Shown: piece after piece, positions 24,017 to 33,241 of the stretch
Layout of the letters: each line of letters begins with the position of its first letter
How positions within the stretch are numbered: the first letter of the stretch is position 1
Source of the DNA: Carnobacterium maltaromaticum DSM 20342
Lineage (GTDB): Bacteria > Bacillota > Bacilli > Lactobacillales > Carnobacteriaceae
DNA: 64,000 nucleotides
Direction: 5' to 3'
NCBI RefSeq assembly: GCF_000744945.1
Contig: NZ_JQMX01000001.1
Location: 2,418,001-2,482,000 of the forward strand
Translations under genes and position numbers: made by a program
The notes under the pieces: generated by a model
What the model saw: the letters and a program-made list of their open reading frames with translations, nothing else
The model's database searches: none
What the model was told of the DNA's origin: nothing

Positions 24017-25246
24017 ATGCAACACTTTAATTTTTTAACACAAGAGGAAGAAAACCAAATTTTCTATAAAAAACCGCAACCAATTAACATTCAACAAGAC
24101 CGCTCTTTAGCAATGATTTCAGCAAGTGAAAAAGCTCGAATTGCAAACTCACTAGGTGCTGTTTTGTACATGCCTGGAACAAGAGAAGATATTGCTCAAA
24201 TTATTACCAAAAGTCGTTATTCAGCTACCACCTATATTTTGTGTTTAGAAGATAGTATTGGTGATGTGAGTTTGGAGATTGCTGAAGAGAATTTATTAAA
24301 TCAATTGAGACAGATTCAAGAATATAAAAAGACACAAAGTCAAAGGGAACAAGATAAGTTGCCAATGATTTTTATTCGCATTCGTACACCCCAACATTTA
24401 GCTGATTTTGGTGAAAAACTAGGTACATTAGCTAATGAAGTGAACGGATTTGCTTTGCCGAAAGCTGATAATCGTAACTTAGAGGATTATTTGGTGACTT
24501 TAATTCAAGTCGCTGAAAAAGCCGATACATGGTTATGGGCGATGCCTATTTTAGAGTCAAAAGAACTAATGGTTCGCCAAACAAGAGAGTCTGAGCTAAA
24601 TAAAATTTATGCACTATTAACCCAACCTAAATTTGAACAAGTAATTTTAAATATTCGGTTAGGAGCTACCGATATGTGTGGTTTATTTGGTTTACGTAGA
24701 AGTATCGATTCCACAATCTATGATGTCTCGGTGATGCGTGACTTTATGACAGATGTGCTGAATTATTTTAGTCTGGACTGCCGTTTTGTTGTTAGTGGGT
24801 GTGTCTGGGAATTTTTCAGTAAACGTCCTCGGGTAATGAAACCACTTTTAAGAAAAACGCCGTTTGCTACTAAATTGGGAGAAGATGGCCAGATTCTTCG
24901 TGAAGAGTTGATTTCAGATGCAAATGATGGTCTGATTCGAGAAGTCTTATTAGATAAATTAAATGGAATCAGTGGCAAAACTTGTATTCATCCAACGCAT
25001 ATAGTGCCAGTAAACAGCCAATATGTAATTTCAAAAGAGGAATATTACGATGCAAAACGCATTTTAGATAGTACTAATGGACAAGTTGGTGTTTTTAAAA
25101 GTGAAAAAGGCAATAAAATGAATGAAGTTAAACCACATTTATTATGGGCCAATCAAGTTATGCGTCGATCCGAAATTTATGGGGTCTTTAATGAACAAAA
25201 AGATTTTGTCGATTTACTAATTGCAGAATATTTAAGTGAGGACTAA
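24017..25246 (+). CDS. HpcH/HpaI aldolase/citrate lyase-like protein of the Ter biosynthetic module
   Basis: A 409-aa TIM-barrel protein of the CitE-like family: ATTYILCLEDSIGD, MIFIRIRTPQH and GFALPKADN line the expected metal/acyl site. In Ter-linked gene sets such a protein accompanies a phosphoribosyltransferase, a StiP-like protein and a HAD hydrolase, exactly as here, and the set is proposed to make a nucleoside-like metabolite. ATG 24017 is chosen because GGAGGTGG lies ahead; ATG 23999 is part of that ribosome site. First of four closely packed genes. Confidence 0.82.
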   Translation: MQHFNFLTQEEENQIFYKKPQPINIQQDRSLAMISASEKARIANSLGAVLYMPGTREDIAQIITKSRYSATTYILCLEDSIGDVSLEIAEENLLNQLRQIQEYKKTQSQREQDKLPMIFIRIRTPQHLADFGEKLGTLANEVNGFALPKADNRNLEDYLVTLIQVAEKADTWLWAMPILESKELMVRQTRESELNKIYALLTQPKFEQVILNIRLGATDMCGLFGLRRSIDSTIYDVSVMRDFMTDVLNYFSLDCRFVVSGCVWEFFSKRPRVMKPLLRKTPFATKLGEDGQILREELISDANDGLIREVLLDKLNGISGKTCIHPTHIVPVNSQYVISKEEYYDAKRILDSTNGQVGVFKSEKGNKMNEVKPHLLWANQVMRRSEIYGVFNEQKDFVDLLIAEYLSED

Positions 25247-25248
25247 AA

Positions 25249-26634
25249 ATGACTGAAATAAAAGAATATCAACTAACAGAAGAGTTAAAAGTCCAAGTTT
25301 CGATTATAAAAAATCCGTTACAAATAGAGCCAGATGCTCTTTTTCAACTAGCTGCTCGAATCAATAAGAAAAGAAGTTTTTTGTTTGTTAGTCCAGTTTT
25401 AGGAAAACACCTGCCTGTGAATCCAGGAATCCCATTGTTAATTGGACGAGCGCTGGCCTTAACGTATGCAGACAAAATGGATGACCAAAAAGAGTTGATT
25501 CAAGCAACATTAAACACAGAATTTGGCAGCCAAAATTTTGAATTTAATTTAGCCCAGCTTCCTAAAGTTGAGCTAGTAAAGCCTGTAACGATTATTGGAT
25601 TTTGTGAAACAGCAACAGCATTAGGGCAAGCTTTTTACGCTAGTTTTTCATCGCCTGCAGAATATATTCATACGACTCGTGAAATACTTGGAGCGGATAT
25701 CACGCCTCTATTAGCCTTTGAGGAAGAGCATAGCCATGCAACTTCGCATAAAGTTTATGCAGAAAACCAGGATTTCTTTCAAAATGAAAATGAGATTATT
25801 TTGGTTGATGATGAAGTAACCACTGGCAAAACCAATTTAAATATAATTCGTGATATTATCAAAGAATTTCCCCATAAAAAAGAATTTACAATCGTTTCAA
25901 TCCTAGATTGGCGGAATGAAAGTGATCAAAAGGCTTATCAGCAATTGGAAAAAGAGCTTGGTATTTCAATTAAAGAAGTATCACTTTTAAAAGGTGAAGT
26001 CACAGAGCTAGGTGTATCGTCCTCATTATTTGAAGAAGAAATTAGTAATGAAGAAGAGCAAGACATTGAGTTATGTGAACTTCCTATTTTTCAAAAGGAA
26101 ATTGAATTTTCTAAGATCCTGATTACCAGCGAAGATAATTTTGGAAATGAATCCAAATTACCTTTCTTATCTAGCACAGGACGATTTGGTTTGACGAATA
26201 AAATCGATACCTTAACTAGTCAAGCCAAAATATTAGGAGCTAAACTAAAATCGCTACGTGAAGCAGGCGAATGCTTAGTCCTAGGTACAGGTGAGTTTAT
26301 GTATGTGCCTTTGCGGATTGCTACTTTTATGGGAGCAGATGTTTTCTTTCAAGCAACAACAAGAAGTCCTATTTTAAGTCGAAATGATGTATCTGGCTAT
26401 CCAATTTTTCACAAACGCCAATTTAAAAGTATTGAGCAACCAGTCGCAGATAATTATGTCTATCGGATTCCTAAAAATCACTATCGAGATATTTTTGTAA
26501 TGATTGAGCGTGTCGTGGATGAGGCCAACTTAGAAGGACTCATTAAGCAATTAACCTCAGATCAAACCAATGTATACGTTATTGATTTTTCTAGAAATCG
26601 AATCTATCAAAGTCGAAAAACAGGAGGCAATTAA
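25249..26634 (+). CDS. Phosphoribosyltransferase of the Ter biosynthetic module
   Basis: A 461-aa protein with a PRPP-binding signature IILVDDEVTTGKTNLN near residue 185 and a core that fits the orotate-PRTase-like fold found in Ter operons. The C-terminal 150 residues, starting near TSEDNFGNESKLPFLSSTGRFG, match the TRSP-type extension typical of this subgroup. Predicted to transfer ribose phosphate onto an unknown base. It starts 2 nt after the preceding stop. Confidence 0.8.
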   Translation: MTEIKEYQLTEELKVQVSIIKNPLQIEPDALFQLAARINKKRSFLFVSPVLGKHLPVNPGIPLLIGRALALTYADKMDDQKELIQATLNTEFGSQNFEFNLAQLPKVELVKPVTIIGFCETATALGQAFYASFSSPAEYIHTTREILGADITPLLAFEEEHSHATSHKVYAENQDFFQNENEIILVDDEVTTGKTNLNIIRDIIKEFPHKKEFTIVSILDWRNESDQKAYQQLEKELGISIKEVSLLKGEVTELGVSSSLFEEEISNEEEQDIELCELPIFQKEIEFSKILITSEDNFGNESKLPFLSSTGRFGLTNKIDTLTSQAKILGAKLKSLREAGECLVLGTGEFMYVPLRIATFMGADVFFQATTRSPILSRNDVSGYPIFHKRQFKSIEQPVADNYVYRIPKNHYRDIFVMIERVVDEANLEGLIKQLTSDQTNVYVIDFSRNRIYQSRKTGGN

Positions 26635-27795
26635 ATGAAACCATTTATAAAAGGCAGTTATTCAGATGAGGATGTTATTTTTTTACTACAAGACATTAGC
26701 CCTTATGTGGCAGAAATTGCTACACCTGAGCGAGAAGTTTTGATTCAAAATGGCACCCATTATTCCGAAATGCTACCGGTTGAGTACCAGCCGACAGCCG
26801 AATACATTGCTCTATTTAAAGAAACTTTACAAGAATCTGCTGATCGAATCGCATTATCTGTTGGAATTGTTGCGGAGCAAATTATAGCTTCTAAGCGGAA
26901 GTATTATCAAGGTGATTTGGGAAAAACTTTAGAAAATTTGGTATTAGTGAGTTTAGCACGAGCAGGCACGCCGATTGGTGTATTGATTAAACGGTACCTT
27001 AAATTGGTTTATCAAGTGGATGTTCCGCATTATTCTATTTCAATTATTCGAGGCCGTGGCATCGATGAAGTCGCTTTAGACTATATTTATCGACAGTCAG
27101 AACAAGCAGATATTCAATTTATTGATGGTTGGACGGGTAAAGGGGCTATTACAAAAGAGCTTACAGAGGCATGTGTAAAATACAATCAAGAACATCCAAA
27201 ATTAGTTGTTCCATTATCTGATAGTTTAGCTGTTTTAGCAGATACTGGATACTGCACAACGCTGTATGGAACCAGAGAAGATTTCCTCATTCCAAGTGCG
27301 TGCCTTAATTCCACTGTTTCAGGTTTAGTTAGCCGAACGGTGCTAAATGAGCAATTTATTAAACCTGGCGAAGTCCACGGGGCAAAATATTACAAAGAGT
27401 TTGAATCCCTAGATTTATCTAATGAATACATTGAGACCATTATGGAAGCCTATCTCGTGAATAAAGTTGAAATGGATCGAGAGATTGCTGAAGCTATGGT
27501 AAACTGGCTCCCTGAGGAAGAACCGAGTTGGGCAGGGATGAAGGCTATTGAAACGATAAAAGCTGATTTTGGCTATGAAAGCATTCATTTTATTAAACCA
27601 GGGGTTGGTGAAACGACACGGGTTTTATTGAGAAGAGTACCAGAGAAACTATTAATTAATCCTGAAAAAACCAATGATTTACGCCACATTTTATTATTAG
27701 CTAAAGAATTGGATGTGCCTATCGAAGAATATACAAAAATGCCTTATTCTTGCTGTGGGTTAATTAAGCAAAAAGTTGGAGAAAAAGAAATATGA
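26635..27795 (+). CDS. StiP-like (predicted cysteine protease) protein of the Ter module
   Basis: A 386-aa protein with the StiP-family opening (KGSYSDEDVIFLLQD), a conserved core SLARAGTPIGVLIKRYLK, and GYCTTLYGTREDFLIPSACLNSTVSGLVSRTV containing candidate nucleophile cysteines. The family is predicted, not proved, to be a cysteine peptidase. It starts directly after the previous stop and overlaps the next gene by 4 nt, so the four genes are one transcription unit. Confidence 0.78.
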   Translation: MKPFIKGSYSDEDVIFLLQDISPYVAEIATPEREVLIQNGTHYSEMLPVEYQPTAEYIALFKETLQESADRIALSVGIVAEQIIASKRKYYQGDLGKTLENLVLVSLARAGTPIGVLIKRYLKLVYQVDVPHYSISIIRGRGIDEVALDYIYRQSEQADIQFIDGWTGKGAITKELTEACVKYNQEHPKLVVPLSDSLAVLADTGYCTTLYGTREDFLIPSACLNSTVSGLVSRTVLNEQFIKPGEVHGAKYYKEFESLDLSNEYIETIMEAYLVNKVEMDREIAEAMVNWLPEEEPSWAGMKAIETIKADFGYESIHFIKPGVGETTRVLLRRVPEKLLINPEKTNDLRHILLLAKELDVPIEEYTKMPYSCCGLIKQKVGEKEI

Positions 27796-28553
27796 AAAAG
27801 GTGCTGTTTACTGACTTAGATGGCACAATTTTATTTTCTAAAAACTCTTTGCCCAAAGAATTAAAGGTTGAGAACTGTGTGGTGGCAGAAACCTATCGTA
27901 ACGGACATTTTGGTTACATGGAAAAAGAGTTAGTTGCTTTTCTCCAGGAATGGACTCAAGAGCAACTTTTTATCCCAGTCACAACACGTTCAACAGAACA
28001 ATATGAACGTTTAGCAGATTGTTTTTCAACTTTTAATCTACCGTTTGCTCTAGCTAGTAATGGTGGGAATTTATATCGTTATGGTAGATTAGATTTAGAG
28101 TGGCAAGCTGCAACAAAGCAAGAACTTAGAAAAGAGTTAAATCAGAAAGAGCTTGTTTTGGAGCTAATTCAGAAAATGATTCCAGCTACAAGTATCCGCA
28201 AGATAAAAGATAGCGATGAATTGTATTATTGTGTCTTAACTATCGAGCGAATTTGGGAAGAAAAATTTATTTTAGAGGTCAATAAAGAACTAGCCAAGTT
28301 GGGTTGGTGTGCTTATTTTCAGCATAAAAAACTTTACTTCCTACCTAAAGCCTTATCCAAAGAACGTGGGATTACCCGCTTGAAAGAAGAACTAGCAGAA
28401 TCTGCACATTATCTAGCAATGGGTGATACAGAAATGGATTATGGAATGCTTAAGCAACAAAACCAGTATCTTTATTTTTCTGGTTTTTCTGAAAAAAATC
28501 TAGAGACCACAACGTATTCTTTAGAGAAAATTCATACGTTACTCGAAGGGTAG
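27792..28553 (+). CDS. HAD-superfamily hydrolase of the Ter module
   Basis: A 253-aa Cof-type HAD phosphatase: motif I FTDLDGTI (nucleophile Asp near residue 8), motif II in PVTTRST, a cap region, and motif IV AMGDTEMDYGML. It probably removes phosphate from the product of the PRTase/aldolase pathway. The ATGA overlap with the upstream gene gives translational coupling. Confidence 0.82.
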   Translation: MKKVLFTDLDGTILFSKNSLPKELKVENCVVAETYRNGHFGYMEKELVAFLQEWTQEQLFIPVTTRSTEQYERLADCFSTFNLPFALASNGGNLYRYGRLDLEWQAATKQELRKELNQKELVLELIQKMIPATSIRKIKDSDELYYCVLTIERIWEEKFILEVNKELAKLGWCAYFQHKKLYFLPKALSKERGITRLKEELAESAHYLAMGDTEMDYGMLKQQNQYLYFSGFSEKNLETTTYSLEKIHTLLEG

Positions 28554-28568
28554 CAACAAAAATAATAG

Positions 28569-28597
28569 TTGAATAAAAAACGTACGTATGTTATAGT
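28569..28597 (+). promoter_or_regulatory. Promoter of the antitoxin RNA
   Basis: TTGAAT (28569-28574), a 17-bp spacer and TATAGT (28592-28597) with an upstream TG: a strong extended -10 promoter, start about 28604, pointing toward the terminator at 28628-28661. Confidence 0.7.
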
Positions 28598-28610
28598 TTG
28601 TTTATACTGT

Positions 28611-28627
28611 TATTCAAGAGAAACACC
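28611..28627 (+). repeat. Direct repeat DRb-like, copy 1
   Basis: TATTCAAGAGAAACACC, identical to 28786-28802, offset 175 bp. This copy is inside the antitoxin RNA. Confidence 0.85.
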
Positions 28628-28661
28628 AAACCCCCATATCGTCGAGGATATGGGGGTTTTT
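28628..28661. terminator. Shared bidirectional terminator of the toxin-antitoxin locus
   Basis: AAACCCCCATATC (28628-28640) pairs with GATATGGGGGTTTTT (28647-28661). It ends both the antitoxin RNA and the toxin mRNA and may also stop read-through from the HAD gene. Confidence 0.88.
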
Positions 28662-28699
28662 GTTATACATATGTACAACTGATGTTGGTTAGTTACCTC

Positions 28700-28786
28700 T
28701 TATTTGTCTCGATTGTTTAACCAATATCCAGAAATCTCAGCTAGTAAAGCTACTAAAAGAGACAAGACAAATGTTATCGCTGTCAT
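28700..28786 (-). CDS. Fst-like type I toxin, small membrane peptide
   Basis: A 28-aa peptide on the minus strand: MTAITFVLSLLVALLAEI followed by SGYWLNNRDK. One hydrophobic transmembrane stretch then a short charged tail with WLxxR is the pattern of the Fst/Ldr superfamily of membrane-damaging toxins. A TTG six bases upstream (28792) is an alternative start, 8 nt after GGAGG. The mRNA would start near 28841 (extended -10 TGTTATACT on the minus strand) and end at 28628-28661, about 210 nt, the size known for par RNA I. Translation should be blocked by pairing with the antisense RNA at the repeat 28786-28802. Confidence 0.82.
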   Translation of the reverse strand: MTAITFVLSLLVALLAEISGYWLNNRDK

Positions 28787-28802
28787 ATTCAAGAGAAACA
28801 CC
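28786..28802 (+). repeat. Direct repeat DRa-like, copy 2
   Basis: Exact copy of 28611-28627. Its complement lies in the toxin mRNA between the GGAGG ribosome site and the start codon. Confidence 0.85.
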
Positions 28803-28893
28803 TCCTCTCAGTTTGGATTCGCTCCTCGTGAGATAGGTAACAACAAAAGTATAACATGTATTTGGTTAGATATTCTTTTCTTATTTAGCGAAA

Positions 28894-28929
28894 AAAACTA
28901 CTGGATTTGAATAAAATCCAGTAGTTTTT
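28894..28929 (-). terminator. Terminator after telA-like gene
   Basis: AAAACTACTGGATTT (from 28894) pairs with AAATCCAGTAGTTTTT, ending 28929. On the minus strand it closes the YceG-TelA transcript a few bases after the TelA stop. Confidence 0.8.
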
Positions 28930-28933
28930 CAAT

Positions 28934-30037
28934 TTACATAGTATGTTTTTTAGCTTCGTAATCTTTTTGCAATTCTAATAAACGTTTTTTACCCGCTTCT
29001 CTTTCAACAATGTTTTGGGCTTCAATTTGCTTGGTTTCTTCTAAACCATTCATAATAGTGCTCCAAGTTTGTTCCATAGTTTCAATTTTAATACTTGGCG
29101 AGCCAGACATTTTAGCAATCTCAATGCTATTTTGTGAAATATTTTGTGCATTTTTTAAGAGCATTTCATTTGTTCGATTGTCTAACTCAGTCATAGCTTC
29201 AGCTGTCATTTTTTGTTGTTTAATGGCAACTGCTTGAATTAAGGCACTCTTGAAAACTGGAATCGTAATGACAAAGGCAGAGTTGATTTTTCCGATTAAA
29301 CGGACATTTCCTTTTTGTAACATATCGATTTGTGGTCCAGTTTGTAAAGAAACTTGCTTGGCCATTTCTAAATCATAAATGCGTTGTTCAACCATTTCTA
29401 AAGCAGCCGATGTTTTACTTAGTTCGATGCCAGCCATTTGATCGCCATTGTTAACACGTTCTTGTAATTGAGGAATTTTATTATTGCGCAAATCTTCCGC
29501 AATCAGTTCACCTGCAGCTACATATTTTTCCAATTCGAAATAGTATTTAATATTTTCATCAGCTAATTGATTCAGCATAGCGACATTGTTTTTCATTTTG
29601 ACTTCATATTTTTTAATCTCGGTATAGACAACTTCGATTTCGCCGCCCATTGTTTGATATTTAGCCATAATTTGCGCCATAATATCTTTTCCTTTACCAA
29701 ATATTTTACCAAAGAATCCTTTTTTCTCTTCAGCGAAATCTTCTGGTTCAAACTTGTCCATTATTTTCCCAAGCTGATTCAGCATGACAGTCGATTTTTG
29801 TGTTTCAGCAACACTCATGTTGTTTAAAATACGACCAGAAAATTGTGAGATGCCTTCAGCTGGCTCTTTCCCAAACTCTAAAATAGAAATTTGATCTTTG
29901 ATATCAATGTTTTTACTGATATTAATTACATCAGGTGCTGTTTTTAATTCAGCTTTTTGAGCTTCTGCTTGTGAGATTCGTTTCTCAACACTGACTATTT
30001 GAACTTCTTCTAAACCTGTTTCATTTTGGTTTTCCAT
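28934..30037 (-). CDS. telA: TelA-like toxic anion resistance protein (YceH-type)
   Basis: A 367-aa mostly helical protein typical of the TelA family: NISKNIDIKDQISILEFG near the N-terminus, LNQLGKIMDKFEP, and a long coiled-coil-prone C-terminal half with AEAMTELDNRTNEMLLKNAQ. TelA proteins are linked to tellurite and other oxyanion or cell-envelope stress tolerance; the molecular role is unknown. It follows the YceG gene by 18 nt, like yceG-yceH of Bacillus, and belongs to the Ter system with the divergent terD genes. Confidence 0.87.
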   Translation of the reverse strand: MENQNETGLEEVQIVSVEKRISQAEAQKAELKTAPDVINISKNIDIKDQISILEFGKEPAEGISQFSGRILNNMSVAETQKSTVMLNQLGKIMDKFEPEDFAEEKKGFFGKIFGKGKDIMAQIMAKYQTMGGEIEVVYTEIKKYEVKMKNNVAMLNQLADENIKYYFELEKYVAAGELIAEDLRNNKIPQLQERVNNGDQMAGIELSKTSAALEMVEQRIYDLEMAKQVSLQTGPQIDMLQKGNVRLIGKINSAFVITIPVFKSALIQAVAIKQQKMTAEAMTELDNRTNEMLLKNAQNISQNSIEIAKMSGSPSIKIETMEQTWSTIMNGLEETKQIEAQNIVEREAGKKRLLELQKDYEAKKHTM

Positions 30038-30055
30038 CGTTTATAACGCTCCTTT

Positions 30056-31681
30056 TTATTTTAAGAATTTATTGAAAATCGATTTAATTGCATTATTTCC
30101 TTTGGCAGCCATGCTACTGGTTTGGAAAATTTCAGTGAAACTAACTTCTTCCAGCCAATGACTATCAAATTTACTTTCATCAATGTACAATTCAATATCA
30201 TTTTGTCCCGTTGGATTATAAAGCAATACATCAAATCCAATTTCATTGAGCAATAACAACAAGGCAGCATCGGAACGAGTTAAGGTTCCGTTATTTCCAT
30301 CATTATAAATCATGATCTTGGGAATATCTTGTGCATAGTCAAATTGCTGTAAAAGTTTTGTAATTAATGGTGGAATAGTCATTGCCTGTGAAAAAAGATA
30401 CATTTGAACATCTGCTTTTGTTTCTTTTCCTTGCGGGAGGAAATGCGCTTTTTCGACATAACGACTAATTCCATTGGCTAAGGCCAACTGCATTCCTTTT
30501 GAGACTTCTTTATGCATCCACCAATTCGCTGTAATTATTTTTTCAGGATTCAATGTGCCGTTCTCTAATGCAAATTGATAATGGAATTGTTGATTGCCTT
30601 TTATTTCAGGTTTGATAGGGAAGGTTTTAAAAACTTCCACTAACGGCGTACTTTGCTTGACTTCATAAAAATCAGTCCAATATTTTCCACGATCCACAGA
30701 TACACCTAAAACTTTAGAAAATAAAACAGGAATTTCAACAGCACCTTTTTTTACTTTAAAGTTTGGACGCACAAAAGCTTTTTCTTTCCCAATAATCCGA
30801 ATCTCATCGTAAGTAGTTTGAAGAGTTAGACTTTCGGGTAAATAATCTCTTAACTGAAAAGGTTTCAATAGTAAACTTCCATCTGCGTTGATAATATTGT
30901 TCAATTCCATTGAGGCTTTTCGCGCAGTCGTAGACTTTCTAGTTGGTTTTTCAGTTGGAAAAGGTTCTAAGGGCATCTCGCTAGGGTACTCAAATGTTGA
31001 AATTGAGAGGCCTTTTATATCTTTGAAGATATTTTTCTTTTCGCTATTAAAGACCAGTACATCAAAACCTAGTAAATAAAGTAAACATAAAAAATATTGC
31101 TCACTTTTAGTTGCATTCCCATACCAAATTACTTTGGGAACTTCTGTAGCTAAATCAATTTCTTGGAGCCATTTATCAATATAATTAAAACCCCATTTGA
31201 TACAATCAACAACGACACGCCTAAAATCAGCATGAAGCAAATCACCATGATTTTCTTCAAAAATCTTAATCAAGTCAATAAATTTTACTGTTAAGTAACG
31301 ATAGTAATCGGGATGGTCCCGTAAAGGCAATAAATTATTTCCTTGCATAAAAGCCACAAAGCGATTGGGGCTAAGTCCCTTTTTCTCATTGTGAATATTA
31401 AAGAGTTTTTGGATGCCTTGGAAAATTTGATTGTCAATTTGTTTATCTAAGTTTCCGGCTAATAAATGAATAGTTGAGTTGTCTTGATAGACAATATCAT
31501 AGAGCCATTCGCTATAACTAAATTCATCCATTGGAACGCCCAAGACAGCCCCTGCTACTTGAGGATAGGTCATTGAGTCTTCCGTTTTACTAAAGCCAGA
31601 TCTTAGGGAAATAGGTAATACAAATTCCATTTGCCAGTCAATTTTATTCAGGTCTTGAGGAATCGGACGTAATTCCTGCAC
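30056..31681 (-). CDS. YceG-family protein of the Ter stress system
   Basis: A protein of about 541 aa built from two similar halves: KVIWYGNATKSEQYFLCLLYLLGFDVLVFNSE (about 190-220) and KIMIYNDGNNGTLTRSDAALLLLLNEIGFDVLLYNP (about 475-510) are clearly repeats of one motif. It matches the YceG family found beside TerD/TelA genes; activity unknown. The likely start is GTG 31681, 7-9 nt after GAGGTG; GTG 31690 is also possible. Divergent from terD, cotranscribed with telA. Confidence 0.78.
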   Translation of the reverse strand: MQELRPIPQDLNKIDWQMEFVLPISLRSGFSKTEDSMTYPQVAGAVLGVPMDEFSYSEWLYDIVYQDNSTIHLLAGNLDKQIDNQIFQGIQKLFNIHNEKKGLSPNRFVAFMQGNNLLPLRDHPDYYRYLTVKFIDLIKIFEENHGDLLHADFRRVVVDCIKWGFNYIDKWLQEIDLATEVPKVIWYGNATKSEQYFLCLLYLLGFDVLVFNSEKKNIFKDIKGLSISTFEYPSEMPLEPFPTEKPTRKSTTARKASMELNNIINADGSLLLKPFQLRDYLPESLTLQTTYDEIRIIGKEKAFVRPNFKVKKGAVEIPVLFSKVLGVSVDRGKYWTDFYEVKQSTPLVEVFKTFPIKPEIKGNQQFHYQFALENGTLNPEKIITANWWMHKEVSKGMQLALANGISRYVEKAHFLPQGKETKADVQMYLFSQAMTIPPLITKLLQQFDYAQDIPKIMIYNDGNNGTLTRSDAALLLLLNEIGFDVLLYNPTGQNDIELYIDESKFDSHWLEEVSFTEIFQTSSMAAKGNNAIKSIFNKFLK

Positions 31682-31805
31682 ACCACACACCTCATTTCTG
31701 CATTCCGCTTGTCAGATGACACTATTTTTCTAGTACTAAAGTCTGAATTTTAACTTTTATCCAAGAAATTTCAAACTAATAAATACTAATAAAGCACCAT
31801 TATGA

Positions 31806-31811
31806 TATAAT
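31806..31811 (+). promoter_or_regulatory. Extended -10 of the terD operon
   Basis: TGATATAAT (with TATAAT at 31806-31811) in the divergent spacer, about 118 nt before the first terD gene. No good -35 is visible. The same TGATATAAT recurs before the third terD gene. Confidence 0.5.
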
Positions 31812-31929
31812 TAGAGTATATCCAATACATACCAACTAATCAATATAAATTATCATTAAAAAAAGGCGATTAGTCACTGTTAAAGGATAGTTTTGAAAAT
31901 TTATAATGAATCAGAGGGAGAGATAGAAA

Positions 31930-32532
31930 ATGGCAATTAACTTATCAAAAGGACAAAAAATTGACTTAACTAAATCGAATCCTACATTAAATAATATTAC
32001 TGTTGGGTTAGGTTGGGATGAAGCGGCACAATCAGGTGGCGGTGGATTACTAGGTGGTCTTTTCGGATCAAAACCTGCAGCAATTGATTGCGATGCATCG
32101 GTTATTTTACTACAAGGGGATCGTTTTGTAGATAAAAAAGATGTTGTTTACTTTGGACATCTAAAAAGCGAAGATGGTTCAATCGCACATCAAGGAGACA
32201 ATTTAACTGGTGAAGGCGATGGAGATGATGAAGTTGTAAAAGTATCATTGAATAAAGTCAGCCCTAAATACAATAAAATCGTATTCGTAGTAAATATTTA
32301 TCAAGCTCAAAAACGTAAGCAAGACTTCGGCATGATTAAAAATGCTTTTATTCGCATCATGGATGATTCAGGAGTTGAAATTGCCCGTTATAACTTAACT
32401 GATAACTACCAAGGACTAACTGGTTTAGTTGCAGGGGAGCTTTATCGACATGAAGGCGAATGGAAATTTGCGGCAGTTGGTAGTGGGATGAATGTTGCTA
32501 GTCTTTCTGAAATGTTACAAACATATAAATAA
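31930..32532 (+). CDS. TerD-family protein
   Basis: A 200-aa TerD-domain protein starting [18 protein letters not shown]. It carries a Gly-rich insert (SGGGGLLGGLFGS, residues 37-49) in place of the usual acidic Ca2+-binding loop, but keeps the second site [13 protein letters not shown]. The third paralogue downstream has the complete DLDASAFLL loop, so this copy is probably a divergent partner with altered Ca2+ binding. The family acts in Ca2+-dependent stress and tellurite responses in the cytoplasm. Confidence 0.87.
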   Translation: MAINLSKGQKIDLTKSNPTLNNITVGLGWDEAAQSGGGGLLGGLFGSKPAAIDCDASVILLQGDRFVDKKDVVYFGHLKSEDGSIAHQGDNLTGEGDGDDEVVKVSLNKVSPKYNKIVFVVNIYQAQKRKQDFGMIKNAFIRIMDDSGVEIARYNLTDNYQGLTGLVAGELYRHEGEWKFAAVGSGMNVASLSEMLQTYK

Positions 32533-32556
32533 AAAATTTTAGAGGAGGTTTTTTTA

Positions 32557-33138
32557 ATGGCAGTATCATTAGCAAAAGGTCAAAAAGTTGATTTAACAAA
32601 AAATAACCCAGGTTTAAAAACGGTGCGTGTTGGTTTAGGCTGGGATACCAATAAATATGATGGTCAAGGCGATTTCGATTTAGATGCAGAAGTATTTTTA
32701 CTTGCAGCAAATGAAAAAGTGAAAAGCGACGCAGATTTTATTTTTTATAACCAACCAACAAGCCCAGATGGAGCCGTGCAACATTTAGGTGATAACCGAA
32801 CTGGTGAAGGCGATGGTGACGATGAATCGGTGACTGTTGAATTAGGTAAAGTAGATTCTGCCATCGAAAAAATTCGTTTCACAGTAACAATTGATAGCGC
32901 TGATGAGCGAAACCAAAATTTTGGTCAAGTATCAAATGCCTTCATTCGTATTTTAAATGCAGACAACGAAGAAGAATTGATTCGCTATGATTTAGGCGAA
33001 GATTTTTCAATTGAAACAGCAATTGTTGTTGGAGAATTGTACCGTCATAATGGCGAGTGGAAATTTACAGCAATCGGTAGTGGGTATCAAGGTGGACTAG
33101 CTGCATTAGGTCGTGACTTTGGTGTGAATATCGGGTAA
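32557..33138 (+). CDS. TerD-family protein
   Basis: A 193-aa canonical Ter[24 protein letters not shown] (Ca2+ site 1), [13 protein letters not shown] (site 2) and [24 protein letters not shown] at the C-terminus. AGAGGAGG precedes the ATG; 24 nt after the first terD gene, so cotranscribed. Confidence 0.9.
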   Translation: MAVSLAKGQKVDLTKNNPGLKTVRVGLGWDTNKYDGQGDFDLDAEVFLLAANEKVKSDADFIFYNQPTSPDGAVQHLGDNRTGEGDGDDESVTVELGKVDSAIEKIRFTVTIDSADERNQNFGQVSNAFIRILNADNEEELIRYDLGEDFSIETAIVVGELYRHNGEWKFTAIGSGYQGGLAALGRDFGVNIG

Positions 33139-33181
33139 TATAAGATTAATTAATCAGAATGGATTAAAAATGAGTTCTTTC

Positions 33182-33190
33182 TGATATAAT
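33182..33190 (+). promoter_or_regulatory. Promoter element before the third terD gene
   Basis: TGATATAAT, an extended -10, about 50 nt upstream of the start codon. Suggests the third terD gene can be expressed on its own. Confidence 0.5.
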
Positions 33191-33241
33191 TTATCGAGAC
33201 AAATTAAAGAAGAACTTTTAATAGAAAGGGGACATTTATTT

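Larger units (their letters stand above)
28604..28662 (+). ncRNA. Fst/par-type antisense antitoxin RNA (RNA II-like)
   Basis: A predicted RNA of about 60 nt from the promoter at 28569-28597 to the terminator hairpin. It contains TATTCAAGAGAAACACC (28611-28627), whose second exact copy at 28786-28802 lies across the start codon of the toxin gene on the other strand. The RNA can therefore pair with the toxin mRNA translation start. Convergent transcripts, shared bidirectional terminator and a pair of direct repeats are the hallmarks of the par locus of plasmid pAD1. Confidence 0.78.
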
